Assembly (NCBI GenBank): GCA_001643675.2
Contig: LSRY02000057.1
Location: 312,501-376,500, forward strand
Source of the DNA: Monocercomonoides exilis
Lineage: Eukaryota > Preaxostyla > Oxymonadida > Polymastigidae
Direction of reading: 5' to 3'
Length of the DNA: 64,000 bases
In this document: piece after piece, positions 47,701 through 55,300 of the stretch
Layout of the letters: each line of letters starts with the position of its first letter
Numbering within the stretch: the stretch's first letter is position 1
The notes under the pieces: model-generated
Databases searched by the model: none
The model's input: the letters and a program-made list of their open reading frames with translations, nothing else
What the model was told of the DNA's origin: nothing
Translations under genes and position numbers: made by a program

Positions 47701-47926
47701 GTATATTATGTGCTAAATTTAATGTTTTAAGGTTTTTCGATTGAATACAAAGTTTCACTGTTTTTTCTCTCTTTAATCTTAATAATGAAAAATCTAAAAT
47801 TGTGGTGTAAATACGAAGTGCATCTCGAAAATTTCTGCTCACCAGCATAAGAGACAATCTTGATTCAATTCCGCATCTGGATAAAATTGCACCAAGCACT
47901 TCGTGCGGAATAGAATTAAGATTCAT
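32759..47926 (-). CDS. Giant F-box/LRR/ankyrin/ROCO-like protein with degenerate ROC and kinase domains
   Basis: A single 15.2-kb exon from ATG at 47926 (two codons inside a TTG-started frame) to TGA gives 5055 residues. Domains in order: F-box (about 3-45, I-P-H-E-V-L start); FBXL/AMN1-type Leu-rich repeats (about 46-275, 355-400, 530-615; N-L-x-x-C-x-x-[LI]-T-D pattern); ankyrin repeats (about 622-760, plus weaker ones near 985 and 1300); a second LRR block (about 1905-2005, L-E-Y-L-D-L-S-H-N-A-L); a coiled coil (about 2040-2090). Next is a ROC-like segment (about 2425-2560), then after about 900 disordered residues a COR-like domain (about 3480-3640; G-I-F-A-Y-L and V-V-V-D-S-M-W-I-L-N). 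A Lys-rich NLS-like tract (about 3903-3946) and a kinase-like C-terminus (about 4480-5000) follow. That C-terminus has L-L-Y-L-H-E, but H-Q-A replaces HRD and G-G-F replaces DFG. F-box plus LRR suggests SCF-type substrate recruitment; ROC-COR-kinase suggests a LRRK/ROCO-type scaffold. Assignments of ROC and COR rest on pattern reading. Confidence 0.8.
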   Translation of the reverse strand: MNLNSIPHEVLGAILSRCGIESRLSLMLVSRNFRDALRIYTTILDFSLLRLKREKTVKLCIQSKNLKTLNLAHNIHLSTDDLRAIVSNFTQLEEIILDGLEEVNDSIISELLSRNKCLTSLSLNLCPISNEAVFPLSQLTNISSLSLRQTNISSIGFIPLKQPSFSSLRHLDLSLLRDTIDDSTVILLSTLCPKLISISFYGACELTDRAITTFFESQPFLENVSLRGLSQLTDISILSLAAHCHGIKKLNLIGCTKLTNMSLFVIGKQHDKLRDGLIEQEDRENISKNSVYQLGVSQSQKSHDEAKTFTGIPTPSNTHFESTLKNEEDSSVIALSLSGTPPLPPPPMPSAPASAVVGLKHLQVLKIGWCSQITHEGISALSSNCKSLSALDLRCLDLSMENQSAATSVLPSTSLASQKPISPPPVPAALYPSSVVPPPPALPQADESAMYHTPTHSPSVSPTYPMPADFPEPLPTPSPPPPSSSLPSSVTSYSISASTSSSASSSSSSSSSPQPSICIPSTKPVLPPITSLNLSFCTGVTDSFIASLASSCPTLKKLKLKSCSSLTDAAVAALAVSCPCLESLSLEDCELIGDESIRLLARHCPNLTRLEMFGCERRNKGVMLHIAAEENNVGLLRFFLANGMSIDALSTDADGITPLMCACLSHAVQAANELLLRGANIHTRSTHSFNALMLACLAGHVPLVHLLLLNGAGPFTPDGRGLTPLICAARGGHSSVVQLLLDAGCSPNCATSQAIKAPLPRGLCVPSHITKNWMDMIDKPVGNTRAVPTPPPSVMSPALLTANLPLSPQSSPRNSSPNPMQSPMPSHSPMLSPNSANAGGTSSSSSSSFSSSSPSLPLFSSSPANACLPSPESHVTDPSAAASSLSASSLSGMLSQIAPLMPLAPLSVSSASDNTTLSSPTSSPTSSSSSASSFSLAHSNAANSLSPSSSPSSSSSTSTSTLTLSANSTPILAAVQSGNLSLLRLLLSHREISLSSPLKTGTNTLFGTLYSYPTHESAESSRNSSNNASSFAPSAPLSPTGTSSSSSSSHPWGVQNRNSTLHSSLSHTSLQPPLSSTASPQLPLAGSCSGQAIITDSFFLPVISLSLLLTQTLAQQTGTDELSPSINLLSSLNKYPAQFASLKQPPQTSSAPMKKSRSQTICPFHEAAPLVDVSESSSRSDFPSFSSSYLRETAHSRNASSASISVQSQVPQLSFTPPPPSSFSSSRRGTTVQPSTRKSIKRDISSSQIIFSSPGKAPSPSLPGIHPASAATSALQSPPKPVLFLSSHPLVHALLIEDAAAAVLLLFMGCDIPPEAGIDTALVNLSERFDANTQNVESNDVLVEGEKSEGEKKDKRVVLLFEATADLIQRLRQNDTSDLSLSDSASPDLTTLHPNKNKYILSLVTACASLRTEARRFFHSCLFGAADAVLSSLPCLLLHSVLLSRSVQSIFAESDAALAHLLSAPPSHSYSSSSHSKRTKQSQKEEDEQDASSPNHVEVHSLYEKHTHSDLSPFQHVFSVFHVLRMLRRGSDPYRIGERMWEMPETEALVALVEKWTDALTNVEAEGTVAEVCEEKDTIDWNETASNETELNSETVFLSIPAVFESSIFFTELLCDEVKAGEWKQVLTEREKVRENDDSKAAMILMRMIASDKKIDPITEKDQLESICAMLCVPPSLFIRMGIVTLRLLSFLSDEKAFSEESSNEVKVQRMKSITSHYERYINLQCIEMPDLPRSPIIIQVTQSALDMLQMDNFLQNVAVCTLPLLFHTIDLAKIIHVHLSYAKFITKCFVSSELLPSTMNSPSSLAEALMQSQRPNGIHTNQKHSLSIHEALLSISSDTSEMLQHLLADCNVLDLHYSTIPLSRMMKAALPCAHLMNLLSFSKQSGDIELEQDELINSEKPLSLSIFSPIDFLSSLSLTHLSLRGCALTSNQLSQLIASTALSSESRLINTLEYLDLSHNALTTVPSSICQFEHLKFLNLSFNPFLRSVPGSITRLPSLSLLVSVNNASTRATSKIASSSSFSLIHPKDPLLRLASEIKLLSIQSYAKDLKAQVEKELKEISKNYKEARKKAQKSERYAQYQLQRKNSRLARTASTNSATASEKKIDEPVKASELLDSQANTLPRKKLKRMSSSSSTSTDSSSSASTASLQLNSTYQIFDKNSSEIVSRSSYSQTNHRSEAKQSFTFGSRHLSKQYRPFKRFFLKYIEAIPMPASSSLSPFQHICPPFHVNLMLPDTFLTVLRMTHQLLLASSFPAPPIASYIAKASSQLNSILQKMLVSASGSVFFRDVERQLLATSEPNTVQTNSETNSSPNHFVSILQNFNPPPLFILRASQEEALDEWIHTTSEKILKMISTSALWKAFHSASPLEFSVCDGMARSPSEISLAPIVAEVITAVEMKRKAEPSSDAIDHPLPITPSPLSFIRVIALSDEGKTNGFSRNSSHSPLSSALFSALSQSTFNDAFNKVATPDNNVSLSNEDDAKPIVLASSHNSSVETFTLFNNPLPGQHTHILHIPSSLSFSRLFWLCLSFRSFVQTSEQTALFPSTISTFPTPILLSLSLSFDQLTFSDSTRCAIGNAPKASLPQSFVCSLFATLNSLHEIALAFGIRFIVYLIINVVMSEDHLSSEANELSTLHPPQPIRSYTMQIETEHTRSFEKRRKTEITRPLSLPVSSNSKVPFSKREIAEHKMVKHLSPVDDLDYVQLQGHLMKEELIENKNIMMITVDKEKEEDEINLPSSFWVSEVEDRNVYFMSKSTEMERSYTTVESDVQQKFDIVGSSKNESKLNPDEVVSPSKSTEVAECDVDASEARPPQGIQDDAVLISQSWYNVENENKSITNERQTEGGNNANFETNKEKSSGSDKGLVMVTKKDETSSSITVNEKVAQMTEAIVACISEWTDTICNDGELLLYAPMETLKKSHNQSKLDNSTEQVKDNTPVSSRLLQDTLSRETLNSQQMSSFEQNSHNSDKSFMSHDTNNNYHHISKFTHKSLGSATSLAGIQTFQDSLQILSSFPNGFGKMNTTQKNTFSENGTTQSYPSSTRSATSPPLNPVSSPIPPEFQPALLDSLDSLSLQVSSEPSPPFSQQHIPTPPHLPIPSPRLSPIPSPPLHPRTSSASASYHPTVASDQLRPSSVSNSLSHFTNMEQNSLNSASFPQGTNSPSPIVEFNRNNNFSYAPPRSLHPTVCSGFLSKSYKKQYSTKCCRISEESENQKDFLFTGNLPLFQGSFAGRRLTCSDNVSLTEENKKLHCQNETMDRTKPSMKCASCGSIQFVAGPPPLLAFQAAVREKKLQKAREKTPQIISSVLSFHPSDLHRTESMDVGPDLMDEYGSMEEVFEAVTKQVPSSSASDDHSVSHSEFNEHTNVSFAKLCQSEFQDVFHHPFWVVIHEKQTSSSSKKHPKNANDKLREVSNSTDQAVEKALQMQPDSMQQQESEECCALKPIASEPFGANVFLYSLHRLLSTFSLPATAQFLEPSHISLWNELWERSSALEHSEEQINMIQTMLKFMELCYPQKKKKLATEVTEDAKIIPLLLHGLQICYSYSEFKKLASSYGIKNSSLHSFIRSMSTWGIFAYLPRLTIPSSLHSFLIQHSITDLKQSELKGTIQSQVVVDSMWILNYLFAADKLYYTDDKSQKHMKKYLCEDDGLANSNNVLVLAFAYLRQFVERQIFGDVNKMCNEGADNCQHAHDFIDNLSSTVSEAHSYPLWLYAHLGLKPQDASYNCLWPSCSLVKDTDFLLKENKDETNIYKTEVSPANPSELNSENSTTVSPSIVKPCHNFSYAFGLKVESRSRIFITSADVSAIISTLLPSLTSFVRTAESKLNKQIATFKDKCEEENLNGIQPAVSFIVPWKASSHEPSNCGGVIGGFKSFLPISLNSKNLATISERTLEFVDVKGDSSLKDLKRSRSKKHEKKKKEKRQEKSEKMAKKQKTKKEKDADNLIEIPSEMEKKYTRYFPLIKAMSRLLNKSKTNKCFVSADGKVNYKRNSKNIDSFSQNIKNLGDIEAASLQNEVDKQSEQKIVVPFDLTFLIECNQKCRLPSEEKAQIVNITVAGHHPHFVDMVLVVLCNTVRCLLSKLTSSKDKNKSDGTAEFCCMTVQPNICIPPVNEDSTNSEGEATFYSLCNVALNKSSLPDLPKEIDLSFDFIRNDADADDDLESKPQKNTENNRRLKILPSHQYPDWETIHSLPFSRLPFIFTKTDHNSDTLRLISCSPLIDVMRYVREKYHSYCISSKLTSNRLQNLLSLLHTAAPEMTLGSSFDSFLTISELLKWWKLIEVSEQFASIDEKVNNSFVSTMSLDADHSMKASEDANAILKEESGQAHLSSRNSESLQVSDNIYSLKEAAYNPCLTHQKNFAKSKHGQMLSFFSSFSKWFSKSFLLFDPFAVDQKQEEPNPMELPSFIVCYLPHLDLHKMRSSSRSCSMSPLLSQYETFTEQNIEDSGSNLSDNTPSSPCLNIQNLPSYEAVTSTPLKTSVKSPKVNSHYLALLSRRVGLTVRLAGISMCDRSTISLQDYLSAAFFQSTLSHPCILHSSAVRALPSIHVNVERYALSCNAFLSQLTEMQQASTKKAKKLLHFSGDDQQFRVRYFKHLLPHPLASFPQESHHSLPLPRKRHISAGEMKPSLFADSDFDESPFQLFISPVVILKIALDICTALLYLHECSVPSIAHQAVFPSSIFFTINPLNYTLTNSLSSLYTPLAKLGGFYRARPLLMPRLKENAIETEGESKKKHQIEKQKTVKFSSAKLSEPQSMISTRSFSTSQSEGESSRSLLTELPLPPSSSVSPDFKISHSDYSNDSIKSLSSSPSPSISPYPSSMPKSSSSASLPPLPPPPRPLSPATVLSLSSETASSLPSSSSCSSFTHRASPVPPRPISALLTQTSFNESQTSLFSLDKDLSMATERLLEKDVSQLISFIDHLFVMSLPISPSLLNSIAPDLLSSTRFSLPSFLNFLIWPDDWELEDDVAATSLLSPGKNLCSSHPSSEKSVKNFSVQIELPVNDKSVLSNPRVTMKEFTSSCASQTNSCLNNHFVPTIRCLHRAILKTIYFLLKPV

Positions 47927-48185
47927 CTCCAATTAATTTTCACAAATTACAGTTATTGTTATGGCCAGATCAAACATTTTCGGTTAAATATGATACAGTA
48001 TTCGTCAGAAAAAGAGATTGTGTTCATGTTCATTTCGTTTTTTTGCTGGAATAATTATTGTGCAAAAAATTCTCCTCGAAATATCTATCGAAAACAATAT
48101 ATCTTTGTCAAAAAAATAAAGGGATAAGATACGTTGGAAAAGCAAAATACTATTTGAAGTTATTCGTAAAAGTTATTTGTTTAAA
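47927..48185. promoter_or_regulatory. Divergent upstream region (giant ROCO-like gene / thymidine kinase)
   Basis: 259 bp of AT-rich DNA lie between head-to-head start codons. They should contain both promoters; no specific element was identified. Confidence 0.5.
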
Positions 48186-48893
48186 ATGATAAATGAATAT
48201 TATGACATATCGCATGCGATGTCTCAGCGAAAATGCCCTCCTGAACCATGTGGAAGCATTGAATTAATAATTGGACCAATGTTCAGTGGAAAGACTACTG
48301 AATTGATAAGACGAATTCGTAGGCATTCCTTAGCAAAAAGAAATTGTATTGTTATCAAATACTCAAAGGATCGCAGATATTCGGAAGATAAACTTTGCAC
48401 GCACGACCATTTTACATATGAGGCAATCTCATGTATTAAACTGAAAGATATTGAAGATTTAGTGAAAGATGCCGAAATAATAGGAATAGATGAAGGACAA
48501 TTTTATCCAGATTTAGTGGAATTTTGTGAAATGCAAGCGAATTCTGGAAAAATTGTAATTGTTGCAGCTCTTGATGGAACATTTCAAAGAAAACGATTTA
48601 ATGATGTTGTTGATCTAATTCCGTTATGCGAATCAGTTGAAAAACTCAATGCGGTCTGTACAGTTTGCGGAAGAGCTGCTGCATTTACAAAGAGACTTGT
48701 TGATGACGATTCAATTGAACTTGTTGGAGGAGCTGAAGTGTACACTGCATTATGCAGAAAATGCTTCTTTGAATTTGATGAAAAAATGAATGAGCAGATG
48801 AAGGGATCGAATTTTTTGAGTTCTTCACCGGAATGCAAAACAAATGATTTATCACCTCCTTCATCACCTCCGACTTCACCAGATTCATCATAA
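48186..48893 (+). CDS. Thymidine kinase, TK1 type
   Basis: 235 residues. The first ATG in frame is 48186; a TTG three codons upstream is not a credible start. It phosphorylates thymidine (and deoxyuridine) to the monophosphate using ATP. Seen: P-loop G-P-M-F-S-G-K-T-T (30-38); D-E-G-Q-F (102-106) with the catalytic Glu103; the lasso-region T-F-Q-R-K-R-F (132-138); and a zinc site from C-T-V-C (158-161) and C-R-K-C (190-193). All are typical of type II TKs. Length is normal apart from a short Asn/Tyr-rich N-terminus and a Ser/Pro tail of about 35 residues, which could carry regulatory phosphorylation. Single exon. Some anaerobic protists lack thymidylate synthase and depend on this salvage step; whether that holds here cannot be judged from one window. 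Confidence 0.95.
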   Translation: MINEYYDISHAMSQRKCPPEPCGSIELIIGPMFSGKTTELIRRIRRHSLAKRNCIVIKYSKDRRYSEDKLCTHDHFTYEAISCIKLKDIEDLVKDAEIIGIDEGQFYPDLVEFCEMQANSGKIVIVAALDGTFQRKRFNDVVDLIPLCESVEKLNAVCTVCGRAAAFTKRLVDDDSIELVGGAEVYTALCRKCFFEFDEKMNEQMKGSNFLSSSPECKTNDLSPPSSPPTSPDSS

Positions 48894-49011
48894 AAAGAAC
48901 ATTAAGGTTATATTTATTTAAAAAAAGAGGTTAGCATTGAAAAATGGATTAACCTTCATTTCGCTTTTTATAGTTTTTGTTTTATATGTTTGTTATATTC
49001 TTTTTTGATTT

Positions 49012-49013
<2 letters not shown>

Positions 49014-49043
<30 letters not shown>
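49014..49043. repeat. Poly-T run of 30
   Basis: An uninterrupted T tract about 120 bp downstream of the thymidine kinase stop. It could be a homopolymer expansion or a retroposed poly-A tail on the minus strand. No flanking duplication is obvious. Confidence 0.8.
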
Positions 49044-49044
<1 letters not shown>

Positions 49045-49466
49045 GAGGATGTTTTTCTTAAAACATGAATTTTATTTTTATTTCAAATTTTGAAAAGAAG
49101 AATAATAACATTTCTTTTATAATTCAAAATTATAAAATTTGTATTAATAAATCAATTGAACATTGTTTCTTGTTCAAGGATCCTTTCCCATTGAGGCAAT
49201 CTGTTATTTACAAAAATAATTGCAGCATGGAGAAGGTAAAACAAACGTTTGTTACCAGCGTTTGCAAGAACAAAACTGCAATGATACTATTTCTTGTTTG
49301 TTTAATTTAATGATCTTTGATAATAATTGAAGTAAAAGCGTAGAACCAAAAAAGAGAACAAGTTTGTTAAAATATATTGTTATTTTTCAGAAACCATTGC
49401 ATTGTTCATTTTCTTTTCAATTAACATGTTCAAATAATTATTATTTATGAATTCTTTATATTTTAG

Positions 49467-49857
49467 CCACAGCTACCGTTGAGAGAACTCCTCAGAAATC
49501 AAAAGCATCAAAATCACCAATTAAATGTACGATTTAAATAATTTTAAACATATGATTCAACATATCCTCACTATTGTTTTGTTACATGAATTTTTTTATC
49601 TGTGTGCACCTCTTTTTTTATTGATACAAGCAGCGACTCCAGCTAAAACACCTAAAAAGCAGTCTGCATCAAAATCTCCTGCACCAGCCAAAAAGTTATC
49701 GAAAAAGCAAGTTGACAAGAAAACTCCAAAAGTATTGAAGTCCAAAAAGGGAAGAAAAGGCAAGAAGGGAAGTGCAAAGAAATACATGTGGATGATTGTT
49801 GGTGTTGCTGCAATCGGAGCTGCTGCTGCTGCAGGCTACTACTTTATGAAAAAGTAG
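49467..49857 (+). CDS. Lys-rich tail-anchored membrane protein (histone H1-like N-terminus); 5' exon unresolved
   Basis: Two exons are well supported, 49467-49526 and 49634-49857, joined across a 107-nt GT-AG intron (GTACGA...AGCAG). They encode about 95 residues. The first two-thirds is Lys/Ser/Pro/Thr/Ala-rich with repeated T-P-x-K and S-K-S-P units, like an H1 tail. The end is one hydrophobic helix (M-W-M-I-V-G-V-A-A-I-G then Ala/Gly) closed by Y-Y-F-M-K-K, the layout of a C-terminally tail-anchored protein. The exon beginning at 49467 needs one nucleotide carried over from an upstream exon. ATG at 49225 is the likeliest start. Splicing right after its third codon gives the wrong phase; a donor at about 49298 gives the right phase and would add 25 residues. 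The unspliced frame starting at 49525 reads through the intron and is false. Confidence 0.6.
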
Positions 49858-50104
49858 AACGGCTTTATTATTTTGCGTTTTACGAAAATTTTGTTCACTA
49901 GTTTTGTGAAATTTGTGAAATTTTTGTACGAGGTCGTTATTTTGATACAATTTTTTTCACAAATTTCAACATAAAGAGGAATTTTAACTTTTATCCTTTT
50001 TTAATTTTTTTTGCAATCTCAAAAGAAAAGAAAATATTTTTGAAGGATAAATGAAAAAATTAACAAAATAAAAAAAATAAGCTTTCTCCATATATAAATC
50101 ACTC

Positions 50105-52094
50105 CTAGCGAAGGGAATGTCCGCGCTTTGCACAGTTTGGGCAAAACCATTGATCCACAGGAGGTTGCTGAAAGCCCATGCACTCCAGATGGAACCACAC
50201 GATTTTGCATCTTGGATTGTCGCATTTTATCATCGTGCCAAACGATGGCCTCCCGCAAATGCAATACGGCCCATCAATGTCATCATCGTCATTCACCGCA
50301 GGCGAGCGGGCGCTGTCTTGCTCGCTGTCGAAGGCAGTCTCGGGCCCGTCAAAAAAGTCGTCTGATGAAGTGAATGATGGGGAAGTGCCTGGGTGGCGAG
50401 AGGAAGAAGAAGAAGAAGATGTTGCCATGGTTGCAATGTCAATTGTTGATACGGTTGAAGAGCGAGCATGTGATCTGCTTCTTCGAGAGGATGAAGTGTT
50501 GTGTGTGGATTGCGACGAAGCTGGTAAGGAAATGAGTGATGACTGGTCAGAGCGGAGCATCGGACGAGAAGATGCTGGAGAAGGTGAAACGGAAGAGCGT
50601 GAGACGCGCATTGAAGGTGAAGTGGAGCGCCTTCTGGTGGTGTGGTGGCCTGAAGAGCCAGGCGAAGGTGAAAGAGAAGGCGAGGCTGAAGGAGATGTTC
50701 CGAATGAAAGCGCACTGGGAGAGCCTTGTGGAACAGGTGATGATATGCTTCCCATGCTCCCGCTTCCTGACGCAAAGTCGTCTGCACCGCTGCCAGAGCT
50801 TCCTCCATCGTTTTTTAAATTGCTGCTTGAACTGCCTGTTGGAGTTCCTGCTTTGTCTGATGATGATGAAGGAGATAGAGACGGGGAAGGGCCTGTGCTG
50901 CCACTTGTTTCTGGAGCTGGTTCATCTTGTCCAAACACTGTTTATTGGAAAGGAAGCGTGATAAATAAGTTTGGAAAAAAAATGATGCTTATGAAATAAT
51001 TTTATGCCAAAGTATAAATTCAAAAAAAATTATTTTCTTTCTCAGCTTCTAAAAAGAAAAGATTTCCTTTTCATAATTATCAAACATTCGTGCATCCAAG
51101 CTTCTTCGTCGTCTTGATCGGTGGAGGTCACTCCAAATGAAGAATTTTCTCCGGTGAAGGGAGAAGGTGCTGGCCCAACTTCTGAATAAAACATCGAGTC
51201 TGGTGAATGAGAAGGATGAACGGTCTGGTCGCTTCCATCAAACATTCCTCCAGGTGAGCCAGACCTATATCCTATATAATCTTCCATATCTTGTTCCATA
51301 TGCATTGAATGAGGATGATGAGACCCTGGACCAGCACTTTGCCCTCTTGTCACATGCCCGCTACGGCCTTGTTGTTGCAATATTTTCCTCTGGTGGGATC
51401 TTCTGGGAGAATACGATGGATCTAGATATCCGTGGGTTGAATGCCTTTGAGCTCCTAAAAAGGCTTGCATTTGTGGTTCAGCCACGTTTATTGGCTTTCC
51501 TTCAACAAACTGCACTCCCTCTGTAAAAAATATGAATAGCATTTTCATAAACATATGCATTTAAAAAAAACATTCGTCAAACCTTCCATCAAATCCATTT
51601 GAAATCTTTTAAGTAATTCATTCAGTTGTTTTAGTGTATCTGCGGTCTGATGAAATTTTCATTTAGTTCAAAAAATTACATGAAAAGCAAGACAAACTCT
51701 CTCTTTCATCTGTTCCGCAAAATGTAGTTTATCATTCACATAATACATGCATTTTGTAAAAGCATCTTGTGATGCTTTAAACAGTTGGCGAGCCTGAGGA
51801 TGAAGACGTCTTGAATGAAGTTGTTCATTAATTTCCAAAAAATTTCGAAAGTTATCTGTCGTTATATTTTCAAAAACTTAAAAGTAACTTCATTGAAAAT
51901 GCATGCATACCCATATAATCGCTGTCTGCATTCTTTATTGACGTAGTTTTGCGAATAATATCTGATCGCAATTGTTCTGACACTTTCGAAATAAAAAAAT
52001 ATTCATAAAATGATTTTATTAAGAAAGCAAAGAATTACACAAAGATACATTCGATCCCTGCTTCAAGATAAGACGTTTGATGAGGATGCGTCAT
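50105..52094 (-). CDS. ING-family PHD-finger protein (histone H3K4me reader), six exons
   Basis: Exons on the minus strand are 52049-52094, 51911-51982, 51698-51855, 51583-51646, 51086-51520 and 50105-50937. Introns are 66, 55, 51, 62 and 148 nt, all GT-AG, and phases close to 535 residues. Residues about 8-115, spread over exons 1-5, match the ING N-terminal helical domain: Y-L-E-A-G-I near the start, then long amphipathic helices, with K-L-H-F-A-E-Q and L-N-E-L-L-K-R-F. That domain dimerises and binds HAT/HDAC complexes. The middle is Ser/Pro/His-rich and disordered. The C-terminal PHD finger (483-528) has the C4HC3 zinc pattern, with Y-C-I-C-G, T-M-I-K-C-D, W-F-H-L-E-C and W-F-C-P-N-C. These include the Tyr, Met and Trp positions ING proteins use to bind H3K4me3. 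The usual C-terminal polybasic tail is reduced to a few residues. Length is about twice that of human INGs because of the disordered middle. Confidence 0.88.
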
Positions 52095-52356
52095 TTTAAC
52101 GAATTGCCTTATCCCATGATATTTCTTGCATGTTTCAACCTGAACCAAGCAGGTACAAATAATTACGAAATGCATGCTTTAAAAAAGAATAAAGTGCGTT
52201 AGCATTTTTCAATTTACACAAAATATTAAATAACGTGAAAAATGAAGCATTTGAAAATACATCAACTTTTCATTTAAAAACAACAAAAAATACAATCCCA
52301 ATAAGTGTAGAACAATTACAAATGAACGAATGATTAATACGATTCATGTACAAATA

Positions 52357-55300
52357 TTATTTAATTGGAGGATATTTCACAACAACTGGAGGGCAAGTTA
52401 TGACTTTCTTTGGCTCTGACAGAGACATTCCCATCGTATCGATTGTGAGAGAGCTATTTATCAAAGACTCGTTTTCATCCATCGCCTCTTTCACCAACTT
52501 CACAATGGGCGTAGAAAGAGCTGTGTTCTTCTTCTCCTCGTCCTTCCAAGCTGAGTTGAACAGGATACCTGCGCCATACCCAACGAATGTTATGCGTAGT
52601 GCCTTCTCTTTGCTAACACGTTCCAAAACAGCGCCCAAAGTTGGTATCTCATCAAATGACAGAACCATTCTATCCCAAATGGTGTAATTTTCATCCTCAT
52701 CTCCAACTTTTGGAGCGGGCATAGGCTCAGAGTAGGTGATTATCCCAATAGCGAGATTCACAAACCAGTTACGATAAGCATCAATCTTCTTGTATCCTTT
52801 CACATATGACATCATATCAAAGCATGTCAGTGCAGACACAACTGCTGTTGTTGTGGCAATGGCTGGAATGATCTTCCCAGATATTTGCTTGATGTGCTGC
52901 CGATCAGCTGTTGGAATCGAATAGTTAATCGCCCGCAGATTCGCACAGCACGAAATAAAATCAATGTGATGATTGTTGTCATCATCTTTCTCAAAGTCGA
53001 TTCCATTCACTTTCAATTCGTTGTTTAGCTTTTCCAGATCTTTTCCTGTTGGAAGTTGTGCAACTGCTTCTTTGTAGCATTTTTCTTCTTCTTCAGCTGC
53101 CTGAGCCGTCTTTGACTGTTCTTGTCCATCATTTGAGGCTGTGTTGTCTCCAACATCCAGAGAGATATCAGAAGTTGGCACAAATTGTTCCACAGTTGTT
53201 GATGATGCAACATTTGTTATGTAGCTCCAGTCAAGTTTGCATGCCCCGTGGCGGTTTGAAGAAGAAGAGGATGAAGAGGAAGAGGAAGATGCTGTGCATG
53301 AGCAGGATGGCACTTCAACTCCATAATTCATCGCACGAATAAATGCAGCGTATCCCACAAACTGAACGTGCATCTCGTTCTTCGGGTCGAAAGGTGTCGG
53401 AGTTGGCATTCTGTTCTTTCCAGACCAGAAAGGCACTCCGTATGTTGTCTTCGCATCGGGTGGGAAGTTGTGCAGCAGCTGTTTGATCTGATTGACAAAC
53501 AGCCTTTCAAACAGCCTTCGCCCCCACATAATGCAGTCGTCAAAGTTCTTTGGCCTGTCTGTGATGAGGTTGCTCACGAGCTTCTTGATTGTGGATGTTT
53601 TGGAAGCAGAAGACGAGAGGCGAGTGAGATAGCCAGCTGGATCTCTCAAATACGCTGCGACATCCGACGCCTCCTCTGTGAAGACAGACACAAATATCCC
53701 GCGTGCGTATTCAATTGTATGCTCAATCAAATACGGCAGGTTTCGCACAGTGCACATCGCAATTTCGTTGTCAGGCTCGTCCTGCGAGTTGCCGTAGTTC
53801 TCTGTCAGAAACGGGATCACACTCTGTGTGTTGCCTTTTGTTCCGAGTGTACCACATTCAAACAGCGCCTTCTGATACGCCACGCACTGCTCATCCACAT
53901 ACAGCCTCGAAGGCAAGTTGTCCAAGGCGTTTCCGACAAAATCAAGCGATTTCCAGAATGTCGCGTCGAACGGGCCTTTTTCTGTTTCTCGGCCGACTTT
54001 GGAAACAAGCGGCTCAATCGAAACAGCGTTGTTGATCTGCACAATCGCCTTGGCAGCAGTCAGCGACTTGGGCTTCTGGATGTCCCACGGGCGGAAAAGG
54101 AACTGCCTGCTCAGATTAGAAATCTCAATGTTGTCCATGTCTGTCACTGTGATGAGCCCGTAGTCTTCACTTTTGGGGTCTTTGCACTCATTCTCAAAGT
54201 TGCAGCCGACTCCCATCATCGCCCAGTTCTTCAGAGTTTCGCACCCAACAGCACCAGAGCCAACAAGAAACGTTCTCAGCTTGCCAAGCTTCTTCTGCAA
54301 ATTGCGACCGAAGATTCGAATTTGACCATCGTAGCGGCAGTTCAGTGGAGCGGCATCTGCTTCTGAGGGAAGGTCAAGCTTATCGAGATCAGTTACTATA
54401 TTGTTGACGGATAACGTTAACAAAATTACATTTGAGGGAAAAATTATGAGAGAGAACGAAAGAAGGAGAAATAAATGGATAAAACGATGATTTATATAAT
54501 TTTAAATATATTCTGCACACTTCCATTTACACCATATCCAAGGCATTGTGAGTTTTCAACAAAGAGCCATTGGTTAAGTGGTGTCAGCTTGTTTGTAACT
54601 GCTTTCATAACTTCTTGTCCAACTATGCCACCCAGACAGGCACATGTTGGTGAAAAGTTACCTGAACTGACACGAGCAAGAAGAGTTATCAGAGACTTCT
54701 CAAATACGTCATTGGATGAAGTGTTTGAATCAGAAGAAGAAGCAACAGCAGAAGAAGAAGATGATGATGATGATGATGACTCTTCGTAAAGAGAAGGGAA
54801 GTACCGCTTATGTAGCCTCTCAGCTTCGTTTGCAACCTCCTCGCTCTCCTCCTTGTTGTGAGGAAGAGGATATCTTCCATTGTGCCTTTTGGCAAATTCA
54901 GCAAGCGCACAGAATCCGGCAAAAAATGATTTTGGTCTTTCTGGATGCAGAAAATCTTCAACTGGATGCAGCGTCGGTTTTTCTTTTAATTCATCAACCA
55001 GAGAACGGTTCTTTATGTGAGTAGGAACTTTCACTTGAGTGATGTACCCATTTCCTGTGTATTCATGAAATTCGGTTGTATCAATCTCAACATAAAACGC
55101 CTTTGGTGATATGCGCTCCACTTTTGCTGGAGGCAAGTTGTTGATTTCTGTCATTCCTTCAACAAGAGAAAACTGAACATAATCTCCATCAGCATATGGA
55201 TGCGTTTCACCCTCAGGCATGGAAATGCGTGCTTTCTTCTCTTTGGAAATTCCTCCAACAACAACAATCTGACAACGTTCTCCGTCTGAATCTGTCACTT

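Noticed and set aside
50178-50999. 273-codon acidic + strand ORF
   Set aside because: Antisense to the Ser/Pro-rich exon and PHD finger of the ING gene; Ser codons read backwards give Glu/Gly/Asp-rich shadows.
53368-54366. 332-codon + strand ORF
   Set aside because: Antisense to the most conserved part of UBA1; it is a codon-usage shadow with no family resemblance.
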